64,000 nt of DNA from Trueperella pyogenes (GTDB lineage: Bacteria; Actinomycetota; Actinomycetes; Actinomycetales; Actinomycetaceae), in NCBI RefSeq assembly GCF_900460345.1, contig NZ_UHHW01000002.1, forward strand, positions 372,001-436,000, in the 5' to 3' direction. Shown here in pieces: positions 26,276 through 34,371 of this stretch. The notes beneath the pieces are model-generated. The model was not told where the DNA came from and did not search any database. It saw only the letters and a program-made list of their open reading frames with translations. The translations under genes and the position numbers were made by a program. Within the stretch, counting starts at the first letter, position 1. Every line of letters begins with the position of its first letter.

Positions 26276-29200
26276 AGTTGGGTCACCGCCAGATTGTCGA
26301 TGTTGATGCCGTTGGTGTCAGAAGGGTCGTATTGGATTTTCACAGTGTGTTTTCCTGCAGTCAGAGGCGCAGTAATCTGGGCAGTGGACCAGATGTCCCA
26401 CGTATCCTTCGATGGAAGCGTCAACACACCGACGGGTTTGTCATCGATGTAAACAGTCCGGGTAGCCGTGCTCCCCGCGGCGTTGGCGTAGCGTATCCGA
26501 ATAGCGAAGGTAGCGTCGGCTGTGGTGCGAATCTGGAATTGGACACTGTCGCCGATCTCGGCAAAGTGATCGACGAAACCGGTTCCGGTGTAACCAGGGT
26601 GATCAGTTCCCGTGCTAGTTCCCGTGCCAGTTGCGAACTCAGCCTCGTACGCTGCTTTCGAAATGCCGTTGAACGTGATCGTGCGCGAGTCCGATGAAGC
26701 GGGCTGCTTGACATAGGTGAACTGTGAAGTTTGATCATAGAACCATCCAGAGGACGAGGCGTTCAGTGCCGCAAGGCTAGATACTTCGGGCACAGTTGTC
26801 GAACCGACGGTGACTCCGCTGGGGCGCCCGGAGTGCACTTGGAGTGTGGCGGCGTTGCTGAGCGCGGGCAGATCCACCGTGACTCTGTGATTCGCGAAGT
26901 CTTCGGCGGAAGCGATGGTTCGAATTGCATCGGCGTCGTCGTCGAAGTAGGTGCCGGTGCTGTTGCCTTGCGGGTAGATGCGGAACGTTAGGTTGTCGTA
27001 GGACAGACTATTGCTCATGTCGCCTCCCAGCTGGTAATCGCTGTTGAGATTGAGCGGGATGATGGCGCCCGCTTTGGCGTACACCGGAATAGTGGACTTG
27101 TCGGCGTAGTAGTTCTTCCAGCCGCTACCCTGCGCTGCACCACCGTTCCACAGATCGAACCATTCTCCTTCGGGCAGGTAGAGATCCTTCGACGTGGCTC
27201 CCTCAGTGGTGATGGGTGCGACCAGTAGATCGGGACCAAACATGTATTGCTGATCCAGCTTTGCCGCATTGGGGTCAGCCGGGAAGGCGGAACCCATGCT
27301 CCGCATCATAGGAGCACCCGTCGTAGAAGACGTCTTGGCAGCCGTATAGAGGTAGGGCAGCATCGACATGCGGGTGTTTGCGAATTTGCGGAAGGTGGGA
27401 ATGACGCTGGTGTCGCCGGTTCGCTCCTGCACGTTCCAAGGTGTGCGAGCCTCGGAGACGCTCGGGTCCGACTTCTCGGAGTGGTACTGCATGACGGGGG
27501 TAAACACACTCATGGCCGCGGAGCGCAGGTACAACTCACTGGAGGGAAAGTCGCCAGTGAAGCCGGCCAGATCCCATGACCAGAAAGGGATTCCTGAGGA
27601 GCCCGCGCTCAATCCGGCGCGCAGCGCATCGTTGAGCCCGCTGAAACTAGAGTTTTGGTCGCCCGCCCAGAAGATGGAGGTTGTCTGGGAACCCTGCGCA
27701 CCGGAACGACTGAACAGGGTACTTTCGCCGGGCTTGTGGGTATGGAGGAAGTCACTGTAGGCCTTCGTGTAGGCGGTCGGATAAGCATTGTGCATTGAGT
27801 CGCCAGTGCTGCCATCGGAGAAAGTTGATCCCCGGCCGAAGATGACTTCTCCGCCGTCGGTCTTGAAACCATCGATCCCAACCTCATCGACAAGGTAGGC
27901 GCGTTTACTCATCCACCAGTCGGTGGCAGCGGCGTTAGTGAAGTCAGGGACTGTCGAATCTCCGAACCATTGGCCTGAGGGGATACGGTAGGGGCTTCCG
28001 TCCGCATTTTTTACCACGTAACCCATATTGATGGCGTGCTCACGGTCATTCACGTGCTGGTCTGGGGCGGATTCCGGATTAGTGTCGAAGTTCTGTTTAA
28101 GCACCGGAATTTGCCACAGAACCATCTTTATCCCCTGCGCGTGTGCGGCATCGACCATAGCTTTTGGGTCGTTCCATTTGCCTCCGGTGGGGAATTTTAG
28201 ATCCGAATAATGCAGCGCTTGGTCGCCCGACTTGGGTGTGTAGGTTGCGCCGTGCCACAGATAGAAGGTGGCCTCATCACTCCACTGTTCTAGCACCATA
28301 GCGGTGTGAGGGATATTGTGTTTTGTCACGTTCGCTAGTTCGTTGCTGACCTCGGCCTGAGTGTTCCATTCGTTGGCTGACATCCATGGGCCGAAGGCCC
28401 ATTTCGGGGGCAGCTTTGCACGACCAGTCACTGAAGTGTAGGCCTCGAGGATCTCATCTGGGCCTCCGGTGAAGATGTAATAATCGAGGGTCTGCTGCGG
28501 CCCCACAGAAGTTGAGAACGATGCGACTGAGGGGTCACTGGCACCGAGATCGAATTCGGTGGTATGAGTAGAATTCACGAACAAGCCGTAGCCGACAGAG
28601 TTCGTGTAGAAGGGTACAGATAGATAGGTACGCCCAGTGCTCCCCTGATCGCGGTACTGGTTGTAGACGTAGTTGACTACGGTGTGACCAAGCTGATTGA
28701 GGCGATCGTAGCGTTCTCCAAATCCTTCGAAACGCTCGTCAGCATCAGTGGACCAGTGATCGGAGATCCGAGTGACTGCGCTCCCATCGTCGGCCCAGGA
28801 GGTGTTCACGACATTGGCCGGGTCGCTTTGCTGAGTGATGAGGGTGCCGTCACTCTTTCGAATCTCGATGCGATAAGGACTCTTATTGACTACGACTGTG
28901 AGAGCTGAAGTAGTGATGACGGCCTGGTCATCGTGCTGGCTCAACTGGTAGGAACCACCACTAATAGACAGGTTGCCTCCGCGGGGCGACACCTGGAAAT
29001 GGACCTGATCCGGGGCCGGGAAGGCCAAACGGATTTTCGGGTTCAACCCGTTGATCTCATCAGTAACACTAAGGTCAAGAGAGGAGACATTGTCGGTAAT
29101 ATCGGTCACCGATGTAGGGCCACTCCATCCCGCTACACGGAAGCTGAAGGTCTTGGTACTCATAGCATCGCCGCCATCAACATTGGCATGGATGGTGTAA

Positions 29201-29568
29201 CTGACGACATCTCCTCTTTTAAAAGATCCCAGGTTCAGTTTCCAGTAGCTGTTATTTCCGGAGTTGTAGTCCCAGTCGAATCCCTTGTCATCCTGAACCT
29301 GGCCGTTGACGTTCCAGGTGACCCATGTCGTCTGTCCTGGCGAAATTGGCCATGTCGTCGCGTGTAACCACACGTTTTCGCCCGCCATCGGGTCTCGAGG
29401 CGCCCGCTCGGTTGGTTGGGCGGCGTATTGTTCATCGAATCCGTAGGGATCATGGAAGATGCCAGCTAGAGTTCCTGCGTGGGCTGGCAGGGAGAATATT
29501 GTGAGCGCGATGCACAGGAGCATAGCGACGGGGAGTGAACGACGGCTAAGGTGTGTAAATGAGGACAC
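26272..29568 (-). CDS. Secreted GH31 enzyme with C-terminal CBM35, probable 3-alpha-isomaltosyltransferase
   Basis: A 1098-residue exported protein with a signal peptide ending LPAHAGT. An N-terminal beta domain precedes the GH31 barrel, with nucleophile D571 (GFKTDGGEV) and acid/base D637 (FWAGDQNSS). The C-terminal 130 or so residues are CBM35-like (AAYEAEFATG, GYTGTGFVDHF, HTVKIQYDP). Its size is close to that of 3-alpha-isomaltosyltransferases, about 1.1 thousand residues, which close isomaltosyl units into cycloalternan. GTG 29568 has AAGGGGG upstream. It is first gene of the minus-strand operon. Assignment rests on domain plan and neighbours. Confidence 0.78.
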   Translation of the reverse strand: MSSFTHLSRRSLPVAMLLCIALTIFSLPAHAGTLAGIFHDPYGFDEQYAAQPTERAPRDPMAGENVWLHATTWPISPGQTTWVTWNVNGQVQDDKGFDWDYNSGNNSYWKLNLGSFKRGDVVSYTIHANVDGGDAMSTKTFSFRVAGWSGPTSVTDITDNVSSLDLSVTDEINGLNPKIRLAFPAPDQVHFQVSPRGGNLSISGGSYQLSQHDDQAVITTSALTVVVNKSPYRIEIRKSDGTLITQQSDPANVVNTSWADDGSAVTRISDHWSTDADERFEGFGERYDRLNQLGHTVVNYVYNQYRDQGSTGRTYLSVPFYTNSVGYGLFVNSTHTTEFDLGASDPSVASFSTSVGPQQTLDYYIFTGGPDEILEAYTSVTGRAKLPPKWAFGPWMSANEWNTQAEVSNELANVTKHNIPHTAMVLEQWSDEATFYLWHGATYTPKSGDQALHYSDLKFPTGGKWNDPKAMVDAAHAQGIKMVLWQIPVLKQNFDTNPESAPDQHVNDREHAINMGYVVKNADGSPYRIPSGQWFGDSTVPDFTNAAATDWWMSKRAYLVDEVGIDGFKTDGGEVIFGRGSTFSDGSTGDSMHNAYPTAYTKAYSDFLHTHKPGESTLFSRSGAQGSQTTSIFWAGDQNSSFSGLNDALRAGLSAGSSGIPFWSWDLAGFTGDFPSSELYLRSAAMSVFTPVMQYHSEKSDPSVSEARTPWNVQERTGDTSVIPTFRKFANTRMSMLPYLYTAAKTSSTTGAPMMRSMGSAFPADPNAAKLDQQYMFGPDLLVAPITTEGATSKDLYLPEGEWFDLWNGGAAQGSGWKNYYADKSTIPVYAKAGAIIPLNLNSDYQLGGDMSNSLSYDNLTFRIYPQGNSTGTYFDDDADAIRTIASAEDFANHRVTVDLPALSNAATLQVHSGRPSGVTVGSTTVPEVSSLAALNASSSGWFYDQTSQFTYVKQPASSDSRTITFNGISKAAYEAEFATGTGTSTGTDHPGYTGTGFVDHFAEIGDSVQFQIRTTADATFAIRIRYANAAGSTATRTVYIDDKPVGVLTLPSKDTWDIWSTAQITAPLTAGKHTVKIQYDPSDTNGINIDNLAVTQL

Positions 29569-29995
29569 GACAACCCCCTTATTTCAACGCTGAAATTAGT
29601 TATGTGTCACTCTAAGCCTGAAGGTAGGGGTACGGCAAGGAGTATTGCGGATTACTGAGGTGTGTTTTCCAGGTATGTTGGCCGTTGGTGTGGTGGATCT
29701 GTCTGGGGTGTAGATCGGAAAACTCTGATGGTTGCTGCCTAGGGAACCTGCGCTGAGACGGGAATTCCCCGGATTTGTCGTGCTAATTGCTGCAGTGGTG
29801 CCTTTATGTACGAGCCTATTTGATGACATAGTCTTTTTGGGTATTCTCCCTGCTCCGCGCGGCTAGATCGTCTCGCGGAGCCGTTCTCATCGAATTGGCA
29901 TACACTCGCATGCGGTGCCGATCGCACCGCATGGTCTGGCGCCGCTCCATCTCCAGATTGGATACCTTGTCTGGCTGCTCAATCTGGGCGTACTT
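29569..29995. other. 427-base gap between the GH31 operon and the ROK gene
   Basis: No gene was found. Palindromes are ATTTCA-N4-TGAAAT (29581-29596), just upstream of the GH31 ribosome site and a candidate operator; GCTCCGCG/CGCGGAGC (29852-29881); and ATGCGGTGC/GCACCGCAT (29910-29932). The last two could end the ROK transcript, which arrives on the minus strand. The GH31 promoter should be between 29590 and about 29700, but I could not define it. Confidence 0.4.
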
Positions 29996-31132
29996 TCACT
30001 CGAGGTGAGCCAGCGGGAGGGCGAATACTAGAGAGGCGGCTCCGTGTGCCCAGGTGTCGTCGGTCCAAGGGTGGATGTCGACGGGGGTACTACGTCGATT
30101 CTCGGGCAGTCGGGAATGTAGCCCTTCAAGGAATCCGCTTTCCCAGTGGTGCCACATGTCGACTCCTTCGCCGGAGATGGTGATGGTTTCGGGGTCGAAT
30201 AAGTGAACGATATTGGCGACGGCGATTCCGAGACTGATGCCGGCGTCGTGGAAGAGGGCGCGAGCTCCCGGGTGCCCAGCCTCGGCGAGGTCATTGAGTT
30301 GTCTCTTGCCTTGATGAGGTTCGAGGGATCCGCTCTCGCGTGCACGTCGCACGAGGGCATTATCGCTGATGAGGGTTTCAAGGCAGTCATACAAGCCGCA
30401 GGTGCATTGCAGGCCGCTGGCTCTGGCAGTGGAATGCCCGAATTCCCCTGCTCCGCCATGTGCGCCGCGGAGTACGCGCCCATCGGCAGTCAGTGCTGCC
30501 CCGATTCCATAGCCGATGGTAACAAGTAGGCGGTTGTTGGCGTGATTCTCTCCGTAGAGTTGGTCAGCTACTGCTAGTGCGTTGACATCGTTGTCAATGA
30601 TTACGGGGAGTCCAGTTGTTGTGCGCAGTAATCGGCCGAGATCGACAGCATCCCACCCCAGGGTTGGGGCAGTGACGATGTCGGGATTTTCTGGATCGGA
30701 AAACCCTGGGAGGGCTAGGCCGATGCCGAGCAGGAGGCCTGTTCGATCACGTACCCGGTCGCCGATGATGTGAGCTATCTGCTCGAAGGCGCCAGGGCTT
30801 CGCATGTCGAGATCTACCGATTCTCCGGGGGAGGGGGCTCCGTTGATATCGACTTCGGCCATCGTCAGATGGTTAGGTGTGAGTTTGACTCCGAGGGCGT
30901 AGCGGCGCTGCTGGACGACGTCGAGCAGGACGGAAGGGCGGCCGCCAGCGGATGGTTGGGTGCCAGACTCGATGAGAGTTCCTTGGGCAAGCAATGGCTT
31001 GGTCACGTTGGTGACGGTTGCGGGGGAGACGCCGAGGTGACGTGCCGCATCCGTTCGAGACATGGGGCCACGGGTTCCGATGAGGCCAATGAGTGCGGCG
31101 CTGAGGTCGGGGTTGGTCGTTTTCTTACCCAT
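29996..31132 (-). CDS. ROK-family transcriptional regulator of the glucan cluster
   Basis: A 378-residue regulator. The N-terminal winged helix reads MSRTDAARHLGVSPATVTNVTKPLL, given in two parts as MSRTDAARHLGVSP and ATVTNVTKPLL. The ROK sugar-kinase-like domain has DNDVNALAVADQ, HGGAGEFGHS and the zinc motif CTCGLYDC. I chose ATG 31132, with GAGG eight bases upstream. ATG 31138 and 31183 are in frame. It lies between the two divergent halves of the sugar cluster and is divergent from the importer genes, so it is probably their repressor, released by an imported sugar. Confidence 0.88.
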   Translation of the reverse strand: MGKKTTNPDLSAALIGLIGTRGPMSRTDAARHLGVSPATVTNVTKPLLAQGTLIESGTQPSAGGRPSVLLDVVQQRRYALGVKLTPNHLTMAEVDINGAPSPGESVDLDMRSPGAFEQIAHIIGDRVRDRTGLLLGIGLALPGFSDPENPDIVTAPTLGWDAVDLGRLLRTTTGLPVIIDNDVNALAVADQLYGENHANNRLLVTIGYGIGAALTADGRVLRGAHGGAGEFGHSTARASGLQCTCGLYDCLETLISDNALVRRARESGSLEPHQGKRQLNDLAEAGHPGARALFHDAGISLGIAVANIVHLFDPETITISGEGVDMWHHWESGFLEGLHSRLPENRRSTPVDIHPWTDDTWAHGAASLVFALPLAHLE

Positions 31133-31195
31133 GTCCATTTCCTCTGGTGAGAGTCGATATGAATCTAGTTTCGCTACTTCCATAGATACTACCCC

Positions 31196-31224
31196 TTGAC
31201 ATCCGCAGAAAGCTGACTTAATTT
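31196..31224 (+). promoter_or_regulatory. Promoter of the sugar ABC importer operon
   Basis: TTGACA (31196-31201), a 17-base spacer and TAATTT (31219-31224) make a near-consensus promoter for the plus-strand operon. It overlaps the region from which the ROK gene would be transcribed in the other direction, so one regulator-binding event could affect both. Confidence 0.65.
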
Positions 31225-31262
31225 AGTGGTAAAGAAAGTCCTGAGAGGCAATGGAGCACCAC

Positions 31263-32168
31263 ATGGATAAAGTCTCGTCGAAGTCGCGGATTTCGCGTAC
31301 CCGGCGTCGGCATAACACCTGGGCGCTGATATTCCTAGCTCCGAGCTTGATACCTTTGGCTGTCTTCACATTCTGGCCGATGTTGCAGTCGATCTGGATC
31401 AGCTTGAACAAATGGAATCTGATCTCGGAGCCGACATGGGTGGGATTCGGGAATTACTCGAAACTACTCGCGGATCCCGGAACGTGGCAGATCCTTGGCC
31501 ACACGCTAACCTTCGTTCTGGGCTACCTGCCCCTGGTCTACGTAGGAGGGCTGGCTCTTGCCATCGCGCTGAATCAGCGCCTTCCAGCTAGGGGCTTGCT
31601 GAGGGCCGTGTACTTCCTCCCGGTCATCACCTCGTGGGTGGTGGTTGCCCTGGTGTGGAAATGGCTGCTCAATCCATCGAATGGTGTGATTAATGCGGTG
31701 CTGGGTGCGCTCGGCCTTCCCGAACCAGGGTGGTGGACCGACCCGCAGTGGGCTATGGCATCAGTAGTGCTGGCATCGGCATGGAAAGATCTGGGTTTCG
31801 TCATGGTCATCCTGCTTGCAGGCCTGCAAAACATTCCGACTGAGCTGTACGAAGCGGCACGCATTGACGGGGCGTCGAAGTGGGCGCAACTTCGCTATGT
31901 CACTCTGCCTCTCCTGACTCCTTCGAGTTTTTTCGTGGTGATTATCAGTCTGATCAACGGCTTCCAGGTATTCGATCAGGTATTCGTCATGACTGGTGGC
32001 GGTCCGCAGGGCGCTTCGCAGGTCGTGGTGGGACAGATCTACGACCTCACTTTCCGTTACGGACGAGCCGGGGAGGCTGCGGCACTGTCTTGGCTCTTGT
32101 TCGCAGTGATTCTGGTGGTCACCCTGCTGCAGATGAGGGGACAAAAGAAATGGGTGCACTATGCGTGA
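31263..32168 (+). CDS. Carbohydrate ABC importer permease, MalF-like
   Basis: A 301-residue permease (CUT1 family) with six helices. EAARIDGASKWAQLRYVTLPLL is the EAA loop, given as EAARIDGASKW and RYVTLPLL. FWPMLQSIWISLNKWN marks the start of the first helix region. ATG 31263 follows GGAG at a good distance. ATG 31251 is in frame but its GAGAGG is too close. It overlaps the second permease by eight bases. Confidence 0.9.
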   Translation: MDKVSSKSRISRTRRRHNTWALIFLAPSLIPLAVFTFWPMLQSIWISLNKWNLISEPTWVGFGNYSKLLADPGTWQILGHTLTFVLGYLPLVYVGGLALAIALNQRLPARGLLRAVYFLPVITSWVVVALVWKWLLNPSNGVINAVLGALGLPEPGWWTDPQWAMASVVLASAWKDLGFVMVILLAGLQNIPTELYEAARIDGASKWAQLRYVTLPLLTPSSFFVVIISLINGFQVFDQVFVMTGGGPQGASQVVVGQIYDLTFRYGRAGEAAALSWLLFAVILVVTLLQMRGQKKWVHYA

Positions 32169-32982
32169 ACGATTAAACCCGACTCGAGTGATTCTACTGG
32201 TGGTAGTGGTTGCCGGTGCGCTCATGATGATGTTCCCCTTCCTATGGATGCTCATCACCTCCATCACACCGGAAGGCTCCTTGGCTAACGGGCCTTCGTT
32301 AATTGTAGAAGACCCGACGTTGGAGGCGTATCGATCTTTGGGCTCAACGTTGCCGATGGCTCGGATCATCGTGAACTCGTTACTGGTCGCTTTGATCTCG
32401 ACGCTGCTGCAACTGCTTACTGGTTCTATGGCGGGCTATGCTTTCGCGCGACTCGATTTTACCGGCAAAAATGTCGTATTCGCCTTGTATCTTGCGACGA
32501 TGATGATTCCTTTGCAGGTGTTGGTAGTTCCACTGTTCATCTTGTTCAAGGATCTCCACTTGCACGACACATACTTCGCGCTGATCGCACCCACAGTAGC
32601 TTCGGCTTTCGGGGCCTTTATGCTGCGCCAAGCCGTGCAAGCGGTGCCGCGGGAACTGGATGAAGCCGCCACCATTGACGGTGCGGGACATCTGCGGATA
32701 TTCATCCGCATCATTCTGCCACTCATTACCCCGAGCTTGGCCACTGTCGGAATCCTGGCGTTTATGGCAACTTGGAACAGCTTTCTCTGGCCACTCGTGG
32801 TTATCCGTTCCCCGGAGCTGCAGACTCTCCCGCTTGGCCTAGCGACCCTTCACGGACAGTTCACCACGCAGTGGGATGTGGTGATGGCTGGATCGGTGAT
32901 TTCCATCATCCCAATCATGATTGTCTACCTATTCGCCCAGCGGCACATCATCACCGGTGTGACGCACACCGGTCTCAAATAA
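32161..32982 (+). CDS. Carbohydrate ABC importer permease, MalG-like
   Basis: A 273-residue permease. DEAATIDGAGHLRIFIRIILP is the EAA loop, given as DEAATIDGAG and HLRIFIRIILP. The product starts with VVAGALMMMFPFLWMLITS, usual for the MalG group. Together with the MalF-like partner it forms the pore for an oligosaccharide. No ATPase gene is present in the cluster, so a shared MsiK-type ATPase encoded elsewhere is expected. Confidence 0.9.
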   Translation: MRERLNPTRVILLVVVVAGALMMMFPFLWMLITSITPEGSLANGPSLIVEDPTLEAYRSLGSTLPMARIIVNSLLVALISTLLQLLTGSMAGYAFARLDFTGKNVVFALYLATMMIPLQVLVVPLFILFKDLHLHDTYFALIAPTVASAFGAFMLRQAVQAVPRELDEAATIDGAGHLRIFIRIILPLITPSLATVGILAFMATWNSFLWPLVVIRSPELQTLPLGLATLHGQFTTQWDVVMAGSVISIIPIMIVYLFAQRHIITGVTHTGLK

Positions 32983-33006
32983 CACTACTCAGAAAGGCAG
33001 AAGATA

Positions 33007-34275
33007 ATGTCCCATCCACCTCGCCGCACTCGATTGGGTGTCGTGCTAGCCGCCGCAATCCTCTCACTCACGGCATGCTCACAAGGATCAGCTACTAGGG
33101 CCGGTGCAGACGATGCCACGTCGTCGGGAACCACGACCGTCACTTACATGAATTTCTCCGCGAACGGTGGTCACGAGAAGGATCTTCAAGCCATTGCAGA
33201 TGCTTTCCATAAGGAGAACCCTGACATCGTCGTCAAGATCGAGACGGTTCCCTATGACTCGTACTTCACCAAGCTACAAACCGCAGTCGCAGGTGGCACT
33301 GCTGGTGACGCATTCGAGCTTAACTACGAAAACTTCGTCACTTATGCGGCCAACGGCTCCCTGGCCGAGCTCAAGAACATTAACACGGGGAATTACCGTC
33401 CATCGCTAGTCAAGGCCTTCGCTGTTGACGGAAAACAATACGGACTGCCTGAAAGCTTCAGCAACGTCGTCCTCTTCTACAACAAGGATCTGTTCCAAGC
33501 GAAGGGTATCGCCGAACCCAAAGCTGATTGGACTTGGGCCGATGAGCAGAATGCCGCTGAGACACTCACTGATGCGGCAACCGGAACCTGGGGCGACTAC
33601 CAGCCAATCACTTTCCATGAGTTCTACAAAGCATTGGCGCAGGCCGGTGGGAAATTCATGTCCGACGACGGCGCGAAAACCGCATTCAACTCAGCCGAGG
33701 GCGTCAAAGCAGCTAAATGGCTGATTGGTAAGTCTGGTAAGACGATGCCTACAGAGGCCGACGGAGCAGGCACTCCTGATTTTGACTCCAAGAAATTCCA
33801 AGAGGGAAAGCTAGCCATGTGGCATTCTGGAATCTGGATGTTCGACGCCCTCAAGGATGCGAAGTTCAATTGGGATATCGTCGTTGAACCGGGTGACACT
33901 ACCAAGGCGTCGGCTATGTTCACTAACGGTGCTGTCGTCAATGCCAAATCTGCCAATATCGACGCTGCTACTCGTTGGGTCTCCTACCTCACTGCGTCGA
34001 AGACCATGAGCGAAATTCGACTGGCATCCTCGTGGGAGTTACCGCCCGTTGCCGATGACGGCGTCTTCAACTCGTACTTGAAAAAGGGAAAGCCCGATAA
34101 TCGACGCGCCGTGCTGGACAGTCTAGACAAGACTGTTCTGCCTCCGGTCATCGAATCGCAGCAAGAGATGCAAGACATTCTTACTCGGGAGCTGACTGCG
34201 GCAGCAGCCAACCGCAAGACGGTCGAAGATGCTCTCGCCGATGCCGGCCGCGCGGTCGATGCTCTCATCAAATAA
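33007..34275 (+). CDS. Carbohydrate ABC importer substrate-binding lipoprotein
   Basis: A 422-residue lipoprotein with lipobox LTAC (C24). The SBP_bac_1 fold shows in TVTYMNFSANGGHEKDLQAIADAF (given as TVTYMNFSANGG), VLFYNKDLFQAKGI and GKLAMWHSGIWMFDA. AGAAAGGCAGAAG precedes the ATG. By context it binds an alpha-glucan oligosaccharide, probably the cyclic product of the two secreted GH31 enzymes. Confidence 0.88.
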   Translation: MSHPPRRTRLGVVLAAAILSLTACSQGSATRAGADDATSSGTTTVTYMNFSANGGHEKDLQAIADAFHKENPDIVVKIETVPYDSYFTKLQTAVAGGTAGDAFELNYENFVTYAANGSLAELKNINTGNYRPSLVKAFAVDGKQYGLPESFSNVVLFYNKDLFQAKGIAEPKADWTWADEQNAAETLTDAATGTWGDYQPITFHEFYKALAQAGGKFMSDDGAKTAFNSAEGVKAAKWLIGKSGKTMPTEADGAGTPDFDSKKFQEGKLAMWHSGIWMFDALKDAKFNWDIVVEPGDTTKASAMFTNGAVVNAKSANIDAATRWVSYLTASKTMSEIRLASSWELPPVADDGVFNSYLKKGKPDNRRAVLDSLDKTVLPPVIESQQEMQDILTRELTAAAANRKTVEDALADAGRAVDALIK

Positions 34276-34283
34276 GTGACCCT

Positions 34284-34319
34284 GCCGGTGGCGCGGTATG
34301 TCTAAGGCGCGCCACCGGC
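34284..34319 (+). terminator. Hairpin after the binding-protein gene
   Basis: GCCGGTGGCGC (34284-34294) pairs with GCGCCACCGGC (34309-34319), with no U-run. It probably stabilises the 3' end of the abundant binding-protein message or reduces read-through into the glycosidase genes. Confidence 0.5.
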
Positions 34320-34371
34320 CATCGGCTCGTATTCGAAGTTTCAGTACGTCCTCGACCTCGGAGAAAATTCT

